Assembly: GCA_015067075.1 (NCBI GenBank)
Contig: SVND01000003.1
Location: 1-64,000, forward strand
Length of the DNA stretch: 64,000 nt
Source: Oscillospiraceae bacterium
GTDB lineage: Bacteria; Bacillota; Clostridia; Oscillospirales; SIG530
Direction of reading: 5' to 3'
In this document: positions 8,445 through 18,898 of the stretch, piece after piece
How positions within the stretch are numbered: the stretch's first letter is position 1
Layout of the letters: every line of letters begins with the position of its first letter
Made by a program: the position numbers and the translations under genes
Notes under the pieces: generated by a model
What the model was told of the DNA's origin: nothing
The model's database searches: none
Seen by the model: only the letters and a program-made list of their open reading frames with translations

Positions 8445-9815
8445 GTGTTTTTCAGCTCAAATGAATATCGGAAAAAATCCGTTGGCACAAAAGCAATTAT
8501 TGCTGTGTTTTTAGCTTTTTCCATGTTTTTTATCTCCTCTTGCTCCTTCAGCTCTTCCGATATCATGTCGCCGCCTGCTTTGCTCGGCAGTCAGCAGCAG
8601 ATCAAAAACGCCTTGGACGAGCTTTTGCCGACGGGATATTCTCTCGTTTATTCCGTAGCAGGTGAGCACACCTCGGCGGTGCGCTCCATTGACCTTACAG
8701 ACGACGGCAAGGATGAGATAGTTGCCTTTTTCCGCACACCCGCAAAAAAGGATGTTCTCAACGTAGCCGTTTTAAGTGAAACACAAACAGGCTGGCTTCT
8801 TGCAAGCTCCTTTGCCATCGACGGTGCCGATTTTCATATTACGGAATTTGTGGATTTCAACGACGACGGCAAGCCCGAGCTTCTTGCAGGATTCAAATCC
8901 AACGAGATGACGCAGTACGCCTTCACCGTTTATTCCTTCGAAACAAGCATACGCGCCTTAGTTTCGGGACAGTACACTCATCTTATCGTTTCCGATATAA
9001 CCTCCGACGGCTCGCCGGACGTATTTTACATCTCGCACGATACATCGTCCATGTCTGCCACGGGAAATCTTATCTCACGAACGGAACAGCAAACAGCCCA
9101 GCTCGTATCTTCCGTAAAGATAGACGGCAACATCGTCCGTTTTACAAGTCTTTTCGCAGGCATTGCCTCCGTCAATAAGCCTGCCGTTTTCTGCAGTACC
9201 CTGAAAGGCTCTAACGGTGGTACGACGGAAATGATTCTTTGGAACGGCTCGTCACTCATAAATCCCTTTTTCGACGAGGACAAGGGCTATGCAGTAACAA
9301 CGCACAATCAGTTTTACATACTGCCTATGGATTTTGACAGTGACGGTATAACAGATATCCCCACCGTCAAGCGTTTTTCAGGCGATGCTGAAACAGCTCT
9401 TTCCGACACGGTATGGCTCGTTGAATGGAATTCCTACAACGGCGAAAAAGGTCTTTTGAAAAAAAGCTCCGTTTTATATAATTCCGCCATGGAATATACC
9501 CTCGCCTACCCCTTAGGTAAAAACACAACTGAATCGGCGTTTGCCGAAAGCTTCGACGTATATAGCTCCGACGGCGGAAAAATATGGCGCATTTCACCTA
9601 AAGGAGAATACGATACCGTGCTTTACGAGCTGTTTTACGGCACAAAGGAGCAGTCCATGGAACAAAACACGCTATATACTGACTGCGTTTCTGCGCCGGA
9701 CGGCGTAAATTCACTCTGGATACACTTAAACGAAAAAGCCCTGACCTATTATAGGTCTGTGGCAGTTACTGCCGATGATCTTTGTGATATGATAGCATTC
9801 GGCTCATTGCGATAA
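8445..9815 (+). CDS. Lipoprotein with FG-GAP/VCBS-like repeats
   Basis: Probable extracytoplasmic lipoprotein of 456 aa. The likely start is the GTG at 8445, behind AGGAGGCGG, rather than the ATG at 8385, which lies inside the promoter. The N-terminus has basic residues, a hydrophobic stretch and the lipobox-like ISSC. At least four short acidic repeats of the D-x-x-x-D-G-x-x-(D/E) kind are visible (DLTDDGKDE, DFNDDGKPE, DITSDGSPD, DFDSDGITD), as in calcium-binding FG-GAP propellers. It lies 25 nt before the response regulator gene, so it may be a ligand-binding or accessory partner of the two-component system. That link is inferred from position only. Confidence 0.75.
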   Translation: MFFSSNEYRKKSVGTKAIIAVFLAFSMFFISSCSFSSSDIMSPPALLGSQQQIKNALDELLPTGYSLVYSVAGEHTSAVRSIDLTDDGKDEIVAFFRTPAKKDVLNVAVLSETQTGWLLASSFAIDGADFHITEFVDFNDDGKPELLAGFKSNEMTQYAFTVYSFETSIRALVSGQYTHLIVSDITSDGSPDVFYISHDTSSMSATGNLISRTEQQTAQLVSSVKIDGNIVRFTSLFAGIASVNKPAVFCSTLKGSNGGTTEMILWNGSSLINPFFDEDKGYAVTTHNQFYILPMDFDSDGITDIPTVKRFSGDAETALSDTVWLVEWNSYNGEKGLLKKSSVLYNSAMEYTLAYPLGKNTTESAFAESFDVYSSDGGKIWRISPKGEYDTVLYELFYGTKEQSMEQNTLYTDCVSAPDGVNSLWIHLNEKALTYYRSVAVTADDLCDMIAFGSLR

Positions 9816-9840
9816 AACTAATCAGAAAGGAACGATAAAA

Positions 9841-10560
9841 GTGCAAAAAAGACTTCTTATTTTAGAGGACGAGGCTTCCCTCCGCGAATTTATGGTAATA
9901 AATCTGCGCAAAGCTGGCTATACGGTCTATGAAGCCGACAACGGCGACACAGCTATTGAAATATTTTTGCGCACCCCAGGTATAGACATCGCCATACTTG
10001 ATATAATGGTTCCGGGCGCTGACGGCAACGAAGTATGCCGCCGTATCCGCGAGCGTAGCCGCACCTGCGGTATAATCATGCTTTCCGCGTTGTCAAAAGA
10101 AACGGACAAGATGACAGGCTTTGCAGGCGGAGCCGACGATTACGTTACAAAGCCCTTTTCCACCTCCGAGTTGCTTGCACGCGTAGACGTGCTTTACAGA
10201 CGCGTGCTTGCCACAAAAAATCCCGCAGGCGAAACGGGAGAGATAATTTCAGGTCCTTTCACTCTTGACCTTCGTACGAGATCGCTTTATAAAAACGGTA
10301 AGCCCGTCGAGCTTACACAGGTGGAGCTTTTACTGATCAAGTATTTCATGGAGAATATGGGGACGGCGCTCAGCCGCGAGGATATCCTCAACACCGTTTG
10401 GGGCAAGGACTATTACGGCGAGCTGAAAATAGTTGACGTAAACATCCGCCGACTGCGTGTCAAGATAGAAAACGATCCTGCCGACCCGCAGATCATAACA
10501 ACGATATGGGGATATGGATACAAATGGGTAGAACAGAACGAACAGTCCGATCAAGACTGA
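9841..10560 (+). CDS. OmpR/PhoB-family response regulator
   Basis: The 239-aa protein has an N-terminal receiver domain, with the acidic pair in LEDEASL, the phosphoacceptor Asp in AILDIMVPG near residue 57, and the conserved Lys in YVTKPFS. A winged-helix DNA-binding domain follows from about residue 140 (LTQVELLLIKYF, VDVNIRRLRVKIE, TIWGYGYKW). It starts with GTG behind AGAAAGGAAC. The gene overlaps the kinase gene in another frame, so the pair is translationally coupled. The regulon is unknown; its own operon is a reasonable first target. Confidence 0.95.
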   Translation: MQKRLLILEDEASLREFMVINLRKAGYTVYEADNGDTAIEIFLRTPGIDIAILDIMVPGADGNEVCRRIRERSRTCGIIMLSALSKETDKMTGFAGGADDYVTKPFSTSELLARVDVLYRRVLATKNPAGETGEIISGPFTLDLRTRSLYKNGKPVELTQVELLLIKYFMENMGTALSREDILNTVWGKDYYGELKIVDVNIRRLRVKIENDPADPQIITTIWGYGYKWVEQNEQSDQD

Positions 10561-11990
10561 CGCGAAGATGGATAATCAACGTTTTCTTACCTATCTTCGC
10601 CGTGCTTATTGCCGTAGATATAGCGCTCATCGTAATAATACATAACACGGTCTATGACAATCTCACCTCCTCACTTTACTCCAGAGCCGAGGTAACGGCA
10701 GAGTTTGCAAGCGGATATATTTCGAAAAACTCCGAAACATTTTACAGCAATGTAAAAACACTTTGCGAGGATTTTTCCGATAAGGACAGAATGGAGTTTC
10801 AAGTCTTGTCGCCTGACGGTCTTATGCTATATTCAAGCAGCGGCTTTGTGTCGCCCTTTCCGCGCACACCCGTTGATTTTATAGCTTCCCTTTCGGAGGA
10901 AAGCGGATTTTGGCTCGGTAACGACGATCTGACAGGTGAAAAGGTCATGGCTGTTTCCCGCACGCTGACAGACGAGTCAGCGTCACCCATCATAGTTTTG
11001 CGCTTTATCTGCTCTGTGTACAATGCCGACACACAGATATTTCAGCTTGCTCTGCTGTCAGTTTCCGTTATTGCGCTTATTCTTCTTATAATCGTCGTTA
11101 TCGGAACGTATTTCGTGCGTTCCATTATCCGTCCCGTAACGGACATTTCCGATGCGGCAAAGCAGATCGCCCAGGGTAAGCTTGACGTACGAATTGATAA
11201 GCAGTACAACGACGAAATAGGCGAGCTTTCCGCCACAATCAATAACATGGCTAAGGCGCTTGCCGAAACAGACAGGTTGGAAAACGAATTTATCTCCATC
11301 ATCTCCCACGAGCTTCGCACACCGATAACAGCCATACAGGGGTGGATCGAAACAATGAGCGATCCTGAGATGCAAAACGAAGCTGTAATACAAAAGGGTT
11401 ACAGTATAATAAAAAACGAAACGGTGCGCTTAAAGCATATGGTTGAGGAGCTTTTGGACTTTTCACATCTTCAATCAGGTAAGCTTGCCATGACCTTCGG
11501 CAAGGTTGAAGTACTTTCCGAGTTTGAGGAAACAGTTTTTCTCTGTATGCAAAAAGCACGTGCCGAAAAAATACGGCTTCAATATGCTGATGCCGATGAT
11601 ATCCCCGCTATCTGGGGCGACCGCGACAGAATAAAGCAGGTCTTCGTCAACATTCTTGACAACGCTATCAAGCATACCCCCGCAGGCGGCACGATACACG
11701 CATCCATCTCTGCTGACGATAAGTTCGTTACAGCCATCATCAGCGATACGGGCGCAGGTATATCGGCGCAGGATCTTCCGAACATCAAGAAAAAATTCTA
11801 CAAAGGTCACACCACCAAGCGCGGTACAGGCTTGGGGCTTGCCGTTTGCGACGAGGTCATCAAGCGCCACGGCGGCGAGCTTCGCATAGAGAGCGAGCAA
11901 GGTAAGGGTACTACCGTTTCCATTATTTTGCCCATCGAGCGGCCTGAAAACTTAGAGCACACAACACAAATTCCAATTATTCGCCCTTAA
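10524..11990 (+). CDS. Sensor histidine kinase (HAMP, HisKA, HATPase_c)
   Basis: Membrane histidine kinase partner of the preceding regulator. A first transmembrane helix lies near residues 15-40, an extracellular sensing domain of about 130 aa follows, and a second helix is rich in LLIIVVIG. Then come a HAMP linker, the HisKA H-box ISHELRTPITA with the phosphorylated His, and an ATPase domain with the N box NILDNAIKH, the G1 box DTGAGI and the G2 region GTGLGLAV. Two starts are possible: the ATG at 10506, which has no ribosome site, and the one at 10524 used here. Both overlap the regulator gene. The signal sensed is unknown; the upstream lipoprotein may contribute. Confidence 0.92.
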   Translation: MGRTERTVRSRLTRRWIINVFLPIFAVLIAVDIALIVIIHNTVYDNLTSSLYSRAEVTAEFASGYISKNSETFYSNVKTLCEDFSDKDRMEFQVLSPDGLMLYSSSGFVSPFPRTPVDFIASLSEESGFWLGNDDLTGEKVMAVSRTLTDESASPIIVLRFICSVYNADTQIFQLALLSVSVIALILLIIVVIGTYFVRSIIRPVTDISDAAKQIAQGKLDVRIDKQYNDEIGELSATINNMAKALAETDRLENEFISIISHELRTPITAIQGWIETMSDPEMQNEAVIQKGYSIIKNETVRLKHMVEELLDFSHLQSGKLAMTFGKVEVLSEFEETVFLCMQKARAEKIRLQYADADDIPAIWGDRDRIKQVFVNILDNAIKHTPAGGTIHASISADDKFVTAIISDTGAGISAQDLPNIKKKFYKGHTTKRGTGLGLAVCDEVIKRHGGELRIESEQGKGTTVSIILPIERPENLEHTTQIPIIRP

Positions 11991-12056
11991 GGGCTAAACC
12001 ATACTGACGGATGGCAAACAAATTAAAAAATTTACCGTCAGAGAAAAAGGTATATT

Positions 12057-13121
12057 ATGTCTACAGAAAAGAAATGCAATTTTACATCCATCGGCGGTCA
12101 AGCTGTAATCGAAGGAATAATGATGCGCGGTCCTAAAACAATGGCGACAGCCGTCAGAACTCCCGGCGGAGAGATAACCATAAAAAAATCCCCCGTAACA
12201 TCCATCGGAAATAAGTATCCGATCTTAAAGCTTCCCTTCATCCGCGGCTCAGTCAACTTTGTGGAAATGATGCTTACAGGCTATAAAACGCTGGAATATT
12301 CCGCCGATCAGGCAGGACTTGAGGACGAGACAGAAGAACCGAGCAAGTTTGAGATATGGTTCAAAAACACCTTTGGTGACAAGGGCTTTTCCGTTCTTAT
12401 GACTATCTCCGCCCTTTTAGGCGTATTACTCGCACTTTTGCTTTTCATCTATCTTCCCACCGCCATCGTTTCAGGCTTTGAATTTATCACGAAGCTTCAG
12501 CTTGACGCCTTCCGTTCTCTTATCGAAGGTATTTTGCGCATCGCTATTTTCACCGTATACGTTTTAGCCGTATCCCGAATGAAGGAGATACGCCGCACCT
12601 TTGAATATCACGGTGCAGAGCATAAGACCATCTTCTGCTATGAGCAGGGACTCGAGCTGACACCCGAAAACGCACGCAAAATGAAGCGTCTGCATCCCCG
12701 TTGCGGTACAAGCTTTTTACTTATTGCCATGGTTTGCGGTATTCTCGTCGGCTCTCTCGTAAACTTCCTTATCGCACCGCTCGCTCCCCCCACTATCGTC
12801 AGAGTTTTACTCAAGCTCGTTATACTTCCCGTCGTCGTCGGCATCAGCTACGAGGTAATTAAGTTTGCCGGAAGACACGACAACACCTTTACACGTATAA
12901 TATCCGCACCCGGTATGTGGTTTCAGCGTCTTACAACAAAAGAGCCCGATGACAGTATGCTTGAAGTAGCCATCGCCGCTCTCAAAGCAGTTTTGCCCGA
13001 CACACCCGAATGGGAAGGTGCAGTAACTCAGGCAGATTTCGCCGAGGAGCAAACAGAAAAAACGGAGTCCGCCGAGCAAGAGCAAGCTGATGAATCCGAA
13101 AACGAGACGGATGCGCAATGA
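12057..13121 (+). CDS. DUF1385 (YqhQ-like) membrane protein
   Basis: The 354-aa protein belongs to the DUF1385/YqhQ family, recognised by the N-terminal IGGQAVIEGIMMRGP and by YHGAEHKTIFCYE in the middle. Four hydrophobic segments are visible (for example ISALLGVLLALLLFIYL and LLIAMVCGILVGSLVNFLI), so it is an integral membrane protein; the family's activity is not defined. The C-terminal tail is strongly acidic and glutamine-rich. It overlaps prmC by 4 nt, a linkage common in Clostridia. No promoter is evident in the 66-nt gap after the kinase gene, so read-through from upstream is possible. Confidence 0.85.
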   Translation: MSTEKKCNFTSIGGQAVIEGIMMRGPKTMATAVRTPGGEITIKKSPVTSIGNKYPILKLPFIRGSVNFVEMMLTGYKTLEYSADQAGLEDETEEPSKFEIWFKNTFGDKGFSVLMTISALLGVLLALLLFIYLPTAIVSGFEFITKLQLDAFRSLIEGILRIAIFTVYVLAVSRMKEIRRTFEYHGAEHKTIFCYEQGLELTPENARKMKRLHPRCGTSFLLIAMVCGILVGSLVNFLIAPLAPPTIVRVLLKLVILPVVVGISYEVIKFAGRHDNTFTRIISAPGMWFQRLTTKEPDDSMLEVAIAALKAVLPDTPEWEGAVTQADFAEEQTEKTESAEQEQADESENETDAQ

Positions 13122-13954
13122 CAATAAATGAAGCAATTACAGCTCTCGGCTGTTCAAAGCGCGACGCGCAGTTTATCCTTGCCGCGCTTTTGGATAAGCC
13201 CGAAAGCCATATACTTATCCATAAAAGCGAAGTCCTGACCGATGAGCAGCGCCAATCCGTGCTTCATGCGGCAGAAAGGCTTGCACATGGCGAGCCCGTG
13301 CAATACGTTATCGGTATGTGGGAGTTTATGTCCTTGCCTTTTTACGTGGGTGAAGGCGTGCTGATCCCACGGGGTGATACGGAGCACGTATGTGAAAAAG
13401 CCGAGGCGATTTTGCGTAAAAACGCAATGCCCGTCCTTTTGGACTTATGCACAGGCTCCGGCGCAATTCCCATTGCCCTTGTGCACAGTCTGCCCGCCCT
13501 TACGGCTTATGGTGTTGATATTTCTGAAAAGGCTTTGGAATATGCAAGAAAAAATGCAAAGCTCAACGGCGTGGAAAGCAGATTGACACTTTCCGTCGCC
13601 GACGTTATGGATAAAGGCTTTTACACTTCCAATATATTTTTCGACGTAATAACCTGCAATCCGCCCTACATTCCTACGGGCGACATTGCATTACTTGACA
13701 AGTCCGTGCAAGACTTCGAGCCGATTTCCGCTTTGGACGGCGGTGCAGACGGACTTGATTTTTACCGTTTTATCAGCGAAAACGCCTTGTCGTCGTTAAA
13801 GGACGGCGGCTCACTGATATTCGAGGTCGGCATCGGTCAAGCAACGGACGTTGCCGAAATAATGAAGCGCCACGGATATGTTTCCGTCGCAATACAAAAG
13901 GATTACAGCGGCATTGAGCGCGTTGTAACAGGAGAAAAAAGGAGGCTATCTTGA
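13118..13954 (+). CDS. prmC: Peptide chain release factor N5-glutamine methyltransferase PrmC
   Basis: PrmC (HemK) transfers a methyl group from SAM to the glutamine of the GGQ motif in release factors RF1/RF2. This 278-aa protein has the N-terminal helical domain, the substrate segment PVQYVIGMWEFM, the SAM-binding LDLCTGSGAIPIAL near residue 110 and the catalytic NPPY (CNPPYIPTG) near residue 188. Length is typical. The usual partner prfA is not in the window; instead prmC is coupled to DUF1385 upstream (4-nt overlap) and to the SLH glycosidase downstream (4-nt overlap). Confidence 0.93.
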   Translation: MTINEAITALGCSKRDAQFILAALLDKPESHILIHKSEVLTDEQRQSVLHAAERLAHGEPVQYVIGMWEFMSLPFYVGEGVLIPRGDTEHVCEKAEAILRKNAMPVLLDLCTGSGAIPIALVHSLPALTAYGVDISEKALEYARKNAKLNGVESRLTLSVADVMDKGFYTSNIFFDVITCNPPYIPTGDIALLDKSVQDFEPISALDGGADGLDFYRFISENALSSLKDGGSLIFEVGIGQATDVAEIMKRHGYVSVAIQKDYSGIERVVTGEKRRLS

Positions 13955-16900
13955 AAATATTCAAACGCATCGCCGCTTTGACTGTTGCGGCACTCGTTTC
14001 ATTTTCTTACATATCGGTATTCGCCGATACAAAATATAAGGGCTTCGGTGAAATGAGCGGACAAAGCGACTTTGTCGAAAACGCCCCAAGCTCCTTTTAC
14101 TACGAGATGACAGCCGAGCACGAGACTCACGGTCTTGAAAAAGGCTACGTGCTTGAATATACACCCGGCAGCGTTTTGCCTACAATAAATTACGGCGATC
14201 AAATAACGGGTCGTTCCTCCGTTGAGGATATGATAAAACATGAAACACAGCTTGGAAAGGATGCTTTCGCCTGCATAAACGCCTCTTTTTATGATATGTC
14301 AACGGGTGTCCCCATCGGCGTAGTCATAAAAGACGGCATTTTACGAAGTGCCTCCGTCACAAATTGGACGGCAATCGGCTTTTACTCCGACGGAAAAGGT
14401 ATAATCTCCGAGCTCGGCGTTGAAATAAACGCCGTTGCAAACGGTGAAACGCTTTTCACCATGCGTAATTTCAATAAAACCCAGCTTGAGCACGGCGTTT
14501 ATCTTTTTAACTCAGACTTTGCCGCCTCCACTCGTTCAACAGTTGACAGCACTGAGGTCGTTGCCAAAATAATAAGCGGCGAGGCGCGATTGGGAACTTC
14601 CGTTTCCCTTGAAGTCACGGCAGTAAACAAAAACACCACGGATACGAAAATTCCTGCAGGCCACTTTGTCATTTCCGCGCAGACAGGCGGCAACAGTGAA
14701 AATATAGATAAGCTTTCAGTCGGCGACAAATTTGCCATCAGCTTTACCGCCGATAACAGCGCGTGGAACAGCGTCGCAGAAGCCGCCAGCGGCAACACCC
14801 GTCTTATTTCAGATGGCACTATTCCCTCAAGCTTTTCCGACAACAAGGCTGAGCCGCGCACAGCTGTCGGTATCAGAGCAGACGGAACAGTCGTCTTTTT
14901 CGCCGTTGACGGACGCGATAAAACGCACAGCGCAGGTCTTGGTCTTGCTGACCTTGCCGCACACATGCAAAAGCTCGGATGCGTCAACGCCGTAAACATG
15001 GACGGCGGCGGTTCAACTACAGTAGCCGTGCGCACACCGGGCTATACCGACATCGTCATAACAAACAAGCCCTCAGGCGGTACACCGCGCAACAATTCCA
15101 CGGGCTTTGTTTTCGTAAATACAGCACCGAGAACGGAAACGGCAGGCGAAATATATATAACGCCTGAAAACGAGGTCGTTATGCCTAACTCCACCGTTCC
15201 CATCGTTTTAACGGCAACGGATAAAAATCTTCATCCTCTTTCGATAAGAGGGCTTACCCCCATCGTCACCGTGTCAGGCGACAAAAACTCCGCCATCGGA
15301 ACGACTGCCATTATCGGTGCAGAAACAGGCACGTTCACCATATCCGTTGAGCTTGCAGGCTTTACTGCGACGCGCGACATAGCTGTCACAGGCGTTGTGG
15401 ATGAAATATCAGTTTCACCTGAACAAATACTCTCCCTGCCCGGCAGACTTATTCAGCTTGAAGCACGCGGACTTATCAGCGGTACGCAAATTCCCTCAAG
15501 CAATGCATCCTTCACTTGGGAGCTTATTCCCTCCACACTCGGCACAGTTACCTCTGACGGCGTTATAACTACGGCAGGCGTGGCAGGCGAAAGTGGCGTT
15601 CTGCGTGTTTCCCGCGGTCAGACGTATACCGACATTCCCATTCTTCTTACCAATGAAAGCTCCGAGCAGGTCTACGACTTTGAAGCAGGTATATACGGTT
15701 ACACGCTTACAGGGCTTAACGCAGGCGGTACGAGAAAGAACGCTCCGCCGAGCTTCGTCCGATTTGGCAAAGGTGCAATACAGCTCGACTACAATTTTTA
15801 CGTTGCCACCTCCGCCGTAATGCTTTCACAGCAGTCAGGCAACATCGTTTTCGATAAAGCTCCGAAAGCCTTAGAGCTTTGGATATACGATGAAGCAAGC
15901 AAAAACAAGCTTGCCGCCGAGATACAGGACATAAACGGCAACGTATATACTCTCACCTATTCGCAGGTGCTTGACAAAACAGGCTATCAATGCCTGCGCG
16001 CTGAGCTTCCCTCCGAGGTCAAAGGCGCAATAATCGTTACAGCTCCCGTAAAGCTTATGTATAACAGCAACGAGGAGGGCGCTTTACAAACAGGCTCCGT
16101 CTATATCGACAACTTCCGCGCTATTTACAGCGACACGAAAACAGATACTGCCGCGCCTACTGTTGAGGCAAAAACGGATCTTACCGCAAATCTTAATTAT
16201 AACAGCACAGTTGAAATAAGCGTTAAGGATATTGCCGCAAAGGACGAAGATGCCACAGGTATACTCTCCGCATGGCTTGAAGTGCTTTTGGACGGCAAAA
16301 AGCTGGAACATCTGTATAACGCTGAAACCGGTATCTTGACCTTCTCTTTCCCTTCAGATTGCTACACGGGACTTCATAAGCTCTCCGTCACGGCATTCGA
16401 TATTACGGGAAACAAATCTGTCATTAGCTTTGATATTAAAGTAAAGGGCACAGCCTCTGCCATCGAATTTGCCGACGTTACAGCACACTGGGCGGCGGAT
16501 TATATCAGCTTCGCCTCCATGCAGGGCATCGTTTCAGGCTCACAGACAAATGGTGTTTGGCGCTTCCGTCCCGATGATTATCTGAATAAAGCGGAGCTTG
16601 CAAAGATAATCTGCGGAATTATGAAGCTTGACGTAAGCAAATACGAAAGCTATCCCTTGCCCTTCGCCGATGTAAACGACATCCCCGACTGGGCTATTCC
16701 CTATATCCGTGCCGTTGCATCTGAAAAGATAATTTACGGCTCGCTCGTGGAGGAGGAGCTTTTGTTCCAGCCCACGCGCAATGTAACACGTGCCGAGGTC
16801 ATGACGGTTATCTCCCGTATGCTTCCCGAAGCGCAATATGAGCCCGTTGACACATCCGCCTACAGCGACTGGGATACAGTTCCTCTCTGGGCAGTTCAGT

Positions 16901-17019
16901 ACGTGGAAAACACCATTCGCTTCGGCATTATCGGCGGCTATTCCGACGGAACACTTCGTCCCCTCAACAATGTAAGACGCAGTGAAATAGCAAAAATAAT
17001 TTATACTATGGTGAAATAA
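13951..17019 (+). CDS. SLH-anchored phosphodiester glycosidase (NAGPA domain)
   Basis: A 1022-aa exported protein starting with TTG. A signal peptide with Ala-rich core ends near VFADTKY. The catalytic part (about residues 95-390) is the NAGPA/DUF2233 phosphodiester glycosidase domain, shown by [30 protein letters not shown] and [10 protein letters not shown]; such enzymes hydrolyse phosphodiester-linked sugars. Ig-like and carbohydrate-binding-like modules follow, then three C-terminal SLH repeats from about residue 835 ([43 protein letters not shown]) that tether it to secondary cell-wall polymer. It overlaps prmC by 4 nt and ends 1 nt before mnmG. A wall teichoic acid-like or glycan phosphodiester substrate is inference. 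Confidence 0.88.
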   Translation: MKIFKRIAALTVAALVSFSYISVFADTKYKGFGEMSGQSDFVENAPSSFYYEMTAEHETHGLEKGYVLEYTPGSVLPTINYGDQITGRSSVEDMIKHETQLGKDAFACINASFYDMSTGVPIGVVIKDGILRSASVTNWTAIGFYSDGKGIISELGVEINAVANGETLFTMRNFNKTQLEHGVYLFNSDFAASTRSTVDSTEVVAKIISGEARLGTSVSLEVTAVNKNTTDTKIPAGHFVISAQTGGNSENIDKLSVGDKFAISFTADNSAWNSVAEAASGNTRLISDGTIPSSFSDNKAEPRTAVGIRADGTVVFFAVDGRDKTHSAGLGLADLAAHMQKLGCVNAVNMDGGGSTTVAVRTPGYTDIVITNKPSGGTPRNNSTGFVFVNTAPRTETAGEIYITPENEVVMPNSTVPIVLTATDKNLHPLSIRGLTPIVTVSGDKNSAIGTTAIIGAETGTFTISVELAGFTATRDIAVTGVVDEISVSPEQILSLPGRLIQLEARGLISGTQIPSSNASFTWELIPSTLGTVTSDGVITTAGVAGESGVLRVSRGQTYTDIPILLTNESSEQVYDFEAGIYGYTLTGLNAGGTRKNAPPSFVRFGKGAIQLDYNFYVATSAVMLSQQSGNIVFDKAPKALELWIYDEASKNKLAAEIQDINGNVYTLTYSQVLDKTGYQCLRAELPSEVKGAIIVTAPVKLMYNSNEEGALQTGSVYIDNFRAIYSDTKTDTAAPTVEAKTDLTANLNYNSTVEISVKDIAAKDEDATGILSAWLEVLLDGKKLEHLYNAETGILTFSFPSDCYTGLHKLSVTAFDITGNKSVISFDIKVKGTASAIEFADVTAHWAADYISFASMQGIVSGSQTNGVWRFRPDDYLNKAELAKIICGIMKLDVSKYESYPLPFADVNDIPDWAIPYIRAVASEKIIYGSLVEEELLFQPTRNVTRAEVMTVISRMLPEAQYEPVDTSAYSDWDTVPLWAVQYVENTIRFGIIGGYSDGTLRPLNNVRRSEIAKIIYTMVK

Positions 17020-17020
17020 A

Positions 17021-18898
17021 ATGGCTTTTTTAGCAGGTGAGTTTGATGTCGCCGTTATCGGCGCAGGCCACGCAGGCATTGAAGCGGCTTTGGCGGCAGC
17101 AAGACTCGGAAAGAAAACGATAATTTTTACAATCAATCTTGATGCCGTTGGTAATATGCCCTGCAATCCCTCCATCGGAGGAAGCGCAAAGGGACATTTG
17201 GTGCGCGAAATAGATGCGCTCGGCGGTGAAATGGCTAAAGCGGCAGACCGCACGTTTATCCAAAGCCGTATGCTTAATACAGGCAAAGGTCCCGCTATCC
17301 ATGCGCTCCGTCTGCAGATAGACAGGCGCGCATACCAAGCCCATATGAAGCATATTCTTGAAAGCGAGCCCAATCTTTACGTAAAGCAGGCAGAGATAGT
17401 ATCCATTGAAACGGAAAACGGCTGTGTGTGCGGCGTTACAACGCAAAACGGCGCTCACTACACGGCGAAAGCCGTTATCATCGCAACAGGCACTTACCTT
17501 AAGGCGAAAACTATCGTCGGCGAGGTCACCCGCATGTCAGGTCCCGACGGTATGTTCGGCGCAAACGAGCTGTCCGACTGCATTCTCAATATGGGCATCG
17601 AGCTTATGCGCTTTAAAACAGGAACTCCCGCCCGTGTTTTACGCTCCTCCGTGGATTTTTCAAAAATGGAGGTACAGCACGGTGACGAGCCCGTCGTTCC
17701 CGCATCCTTTGAAACGACGGAAAAGCTTAAAAATCAGGCTGACTGCTGGCTGACTTATACTAACGAGCGCACACATGAGATAATCCGCGAAAATCTTCAC
17801 CGTTCGCCTTTGTTTTCAGGCGTTATCGAAGGAACAGGTCCCCGTTACTGCCCCAGTATCGAAGACAAGGTGGTTCGTTTTTCCGACAAGCCCCGTCATC
17901 AGCTTTTTATCGAGCCTATGGGGCTTGATACAGATGAAATGTACGTCCAAGGTATGTCAAGCTCTCTTCCCGAGGACGTACAAATAGCCATGTATAAGAC
18001 TGTCCCCGGCCTTGAAAACGTCCACATCATGCGCACGGCATACGCTATTGAATACGACTGTGTAAATCCCCTTGAGCTTTATCCCACCCTTGAGCTGAAA
18101 AAAGTGTCCGGGCTTTACGGCGCAGGACAGTTCAACGGTACATCGGGCTATGAGGAAGCGGCAGCTCAAGGACTTATCGCAGGTATAAACGCCGCTTTAA
18201 AGCTCGACGGCAAGGAGCCGTACATAGCTGAGCGCTCTAATTCCTACATTGGAACTCTTATTGACGACCTTGTAACTAAGGGTACTCGCGAGCCGTACAG
18301 AATGATGACCTCCCGCTCCGAATTTCGCCTTTGGCTTCGTCAGGATAACGCCGAGGATCGACTTTTGCCCGACGGCCACCGTATCGGTCTTATCTCCGAC
18401 GAGCGTTATCAACGCTTTTTAAACGAAACGGCTCTGTGCGAGCAGGAGCGTGCGAGAATTGAAGCCGTCAACGTACCTCCCACAGCCGCCCTCAACGAGT
18501 TTTTGCAGTCCAAGGGTACTGAAACAGTTTCAACAGGTATAAAGCTCGGCGCATTGATACGCCGTCCTCAGCTCGACTATGAAAGTCTTGCTCCATTTGA
18601 TCCGCAAAGACCTGATTTAGATAAGAGAATAGCAGAGCGCGTTGAAATTGCCGTTAAGTATGACGGCTACATTAAGCGTGAGCGTGAGCGCGTGGAAAAG
18701 GCGCGCCGACTTGAGTGCAAGGCTCTTCCTGCCGATATTGATTACGACCTTATCGGAGGTCTTCGCATCGAAGCGTGCCAGAAGCTCAAACAAGTAAAGC
18801 CTCAAAATCTTGGTCAGGCATCGCGCATTTCGGGCGTAAACCCTGCCGACATCTCTGTACTTATGATATATTTGGAAGGACGTGGCAAACGTGATTAA
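17021..18898 (+). CDS. mnmG: tRNA uridine-5-carboxymethylaminomethyl modification enzyme MnmG
   Basis: MnmG (GidA), with MnmE, adds the (carboxy)methylaminomethyl group at wobble U34 of several tRNAs using FAD. The 625-aa protein has the FAD-binding [20 protein letters not shown] at the N-terminus, the conserved [22 protein letters not shown] near 205 and the second glycine motif [21 protein letters not shown], plus the helical C-terminal MnmE-binding region ([16 protein letters not shown]). Full family length. The start is one base after the SLH gene stop, so it depends on translation of that gene or on an internal site. The downstream SGNH gene begins inside its 3' end. Confidence 0.96.
   Translation: MAFLAGEFDVAVIGAGHAGIEAALAAARLGKKTIIFTINLDAVGNMPCNPSIGGSAKGHLVREIDALGGEMAKAADRTFIQSRMLNTGKGPAIHALRLQIDRRAYQAHMKHILESEPNLYVKQAEIVSIETENGCVCGVTTQNGAHYTAKAVIIATGTYLKAKTIVGEVTRMSGPDGMFGANELSDCILNMGIELMRFKTGTPARVLRSSVDFSKMEVQHGDEPVVPASFETTEKLKNQADCWLTYTNERTHEIIRENLHRSPLFSGVIEGTGPRYCPSIEDKVVRFSDKPRHQLFIEPMGLDTDEMYVQGMSSSLPEDVQIAMYKTVPGLENVHIMRTAYAIEYDCVNPLELYPTLELKKVSGLYGAGQFNGTSGYEEAAAQGLIAGINAALKLDGKEPYIAERSNSYIGTLIDDLVTKGTREPYRMMTSRSEFRLWLRQDNAEDRLLPDGHRIGLISDERYQRFLNETALCEQERARIEAVNVPPTAALNEFLQSKGTETVSTGIKLGALIRRPQLDYESLAPFDPQRPDLDKRIAERVEIAVKYDGYIKRERERVEKARRLECKALPADIDYDLIGGLRIEACQKLKQVKPQNLGQASRISGVNPADISVLMIYLEGRGKRD

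Noticed and set aside
12004-12041. Terminator between the kinase and DUF1385 genes
   Set aside because: CTGACGG/CCGTCAG arms are short, the loop is 24 nt and no T tract follows; not supported as a terminator.
16540-17373. 277-aa minus-strand ORF across the SLH gene end and mnmG
   Set aside because: Antisense shadow; both plus-strand genes are complete with conserved motifs.
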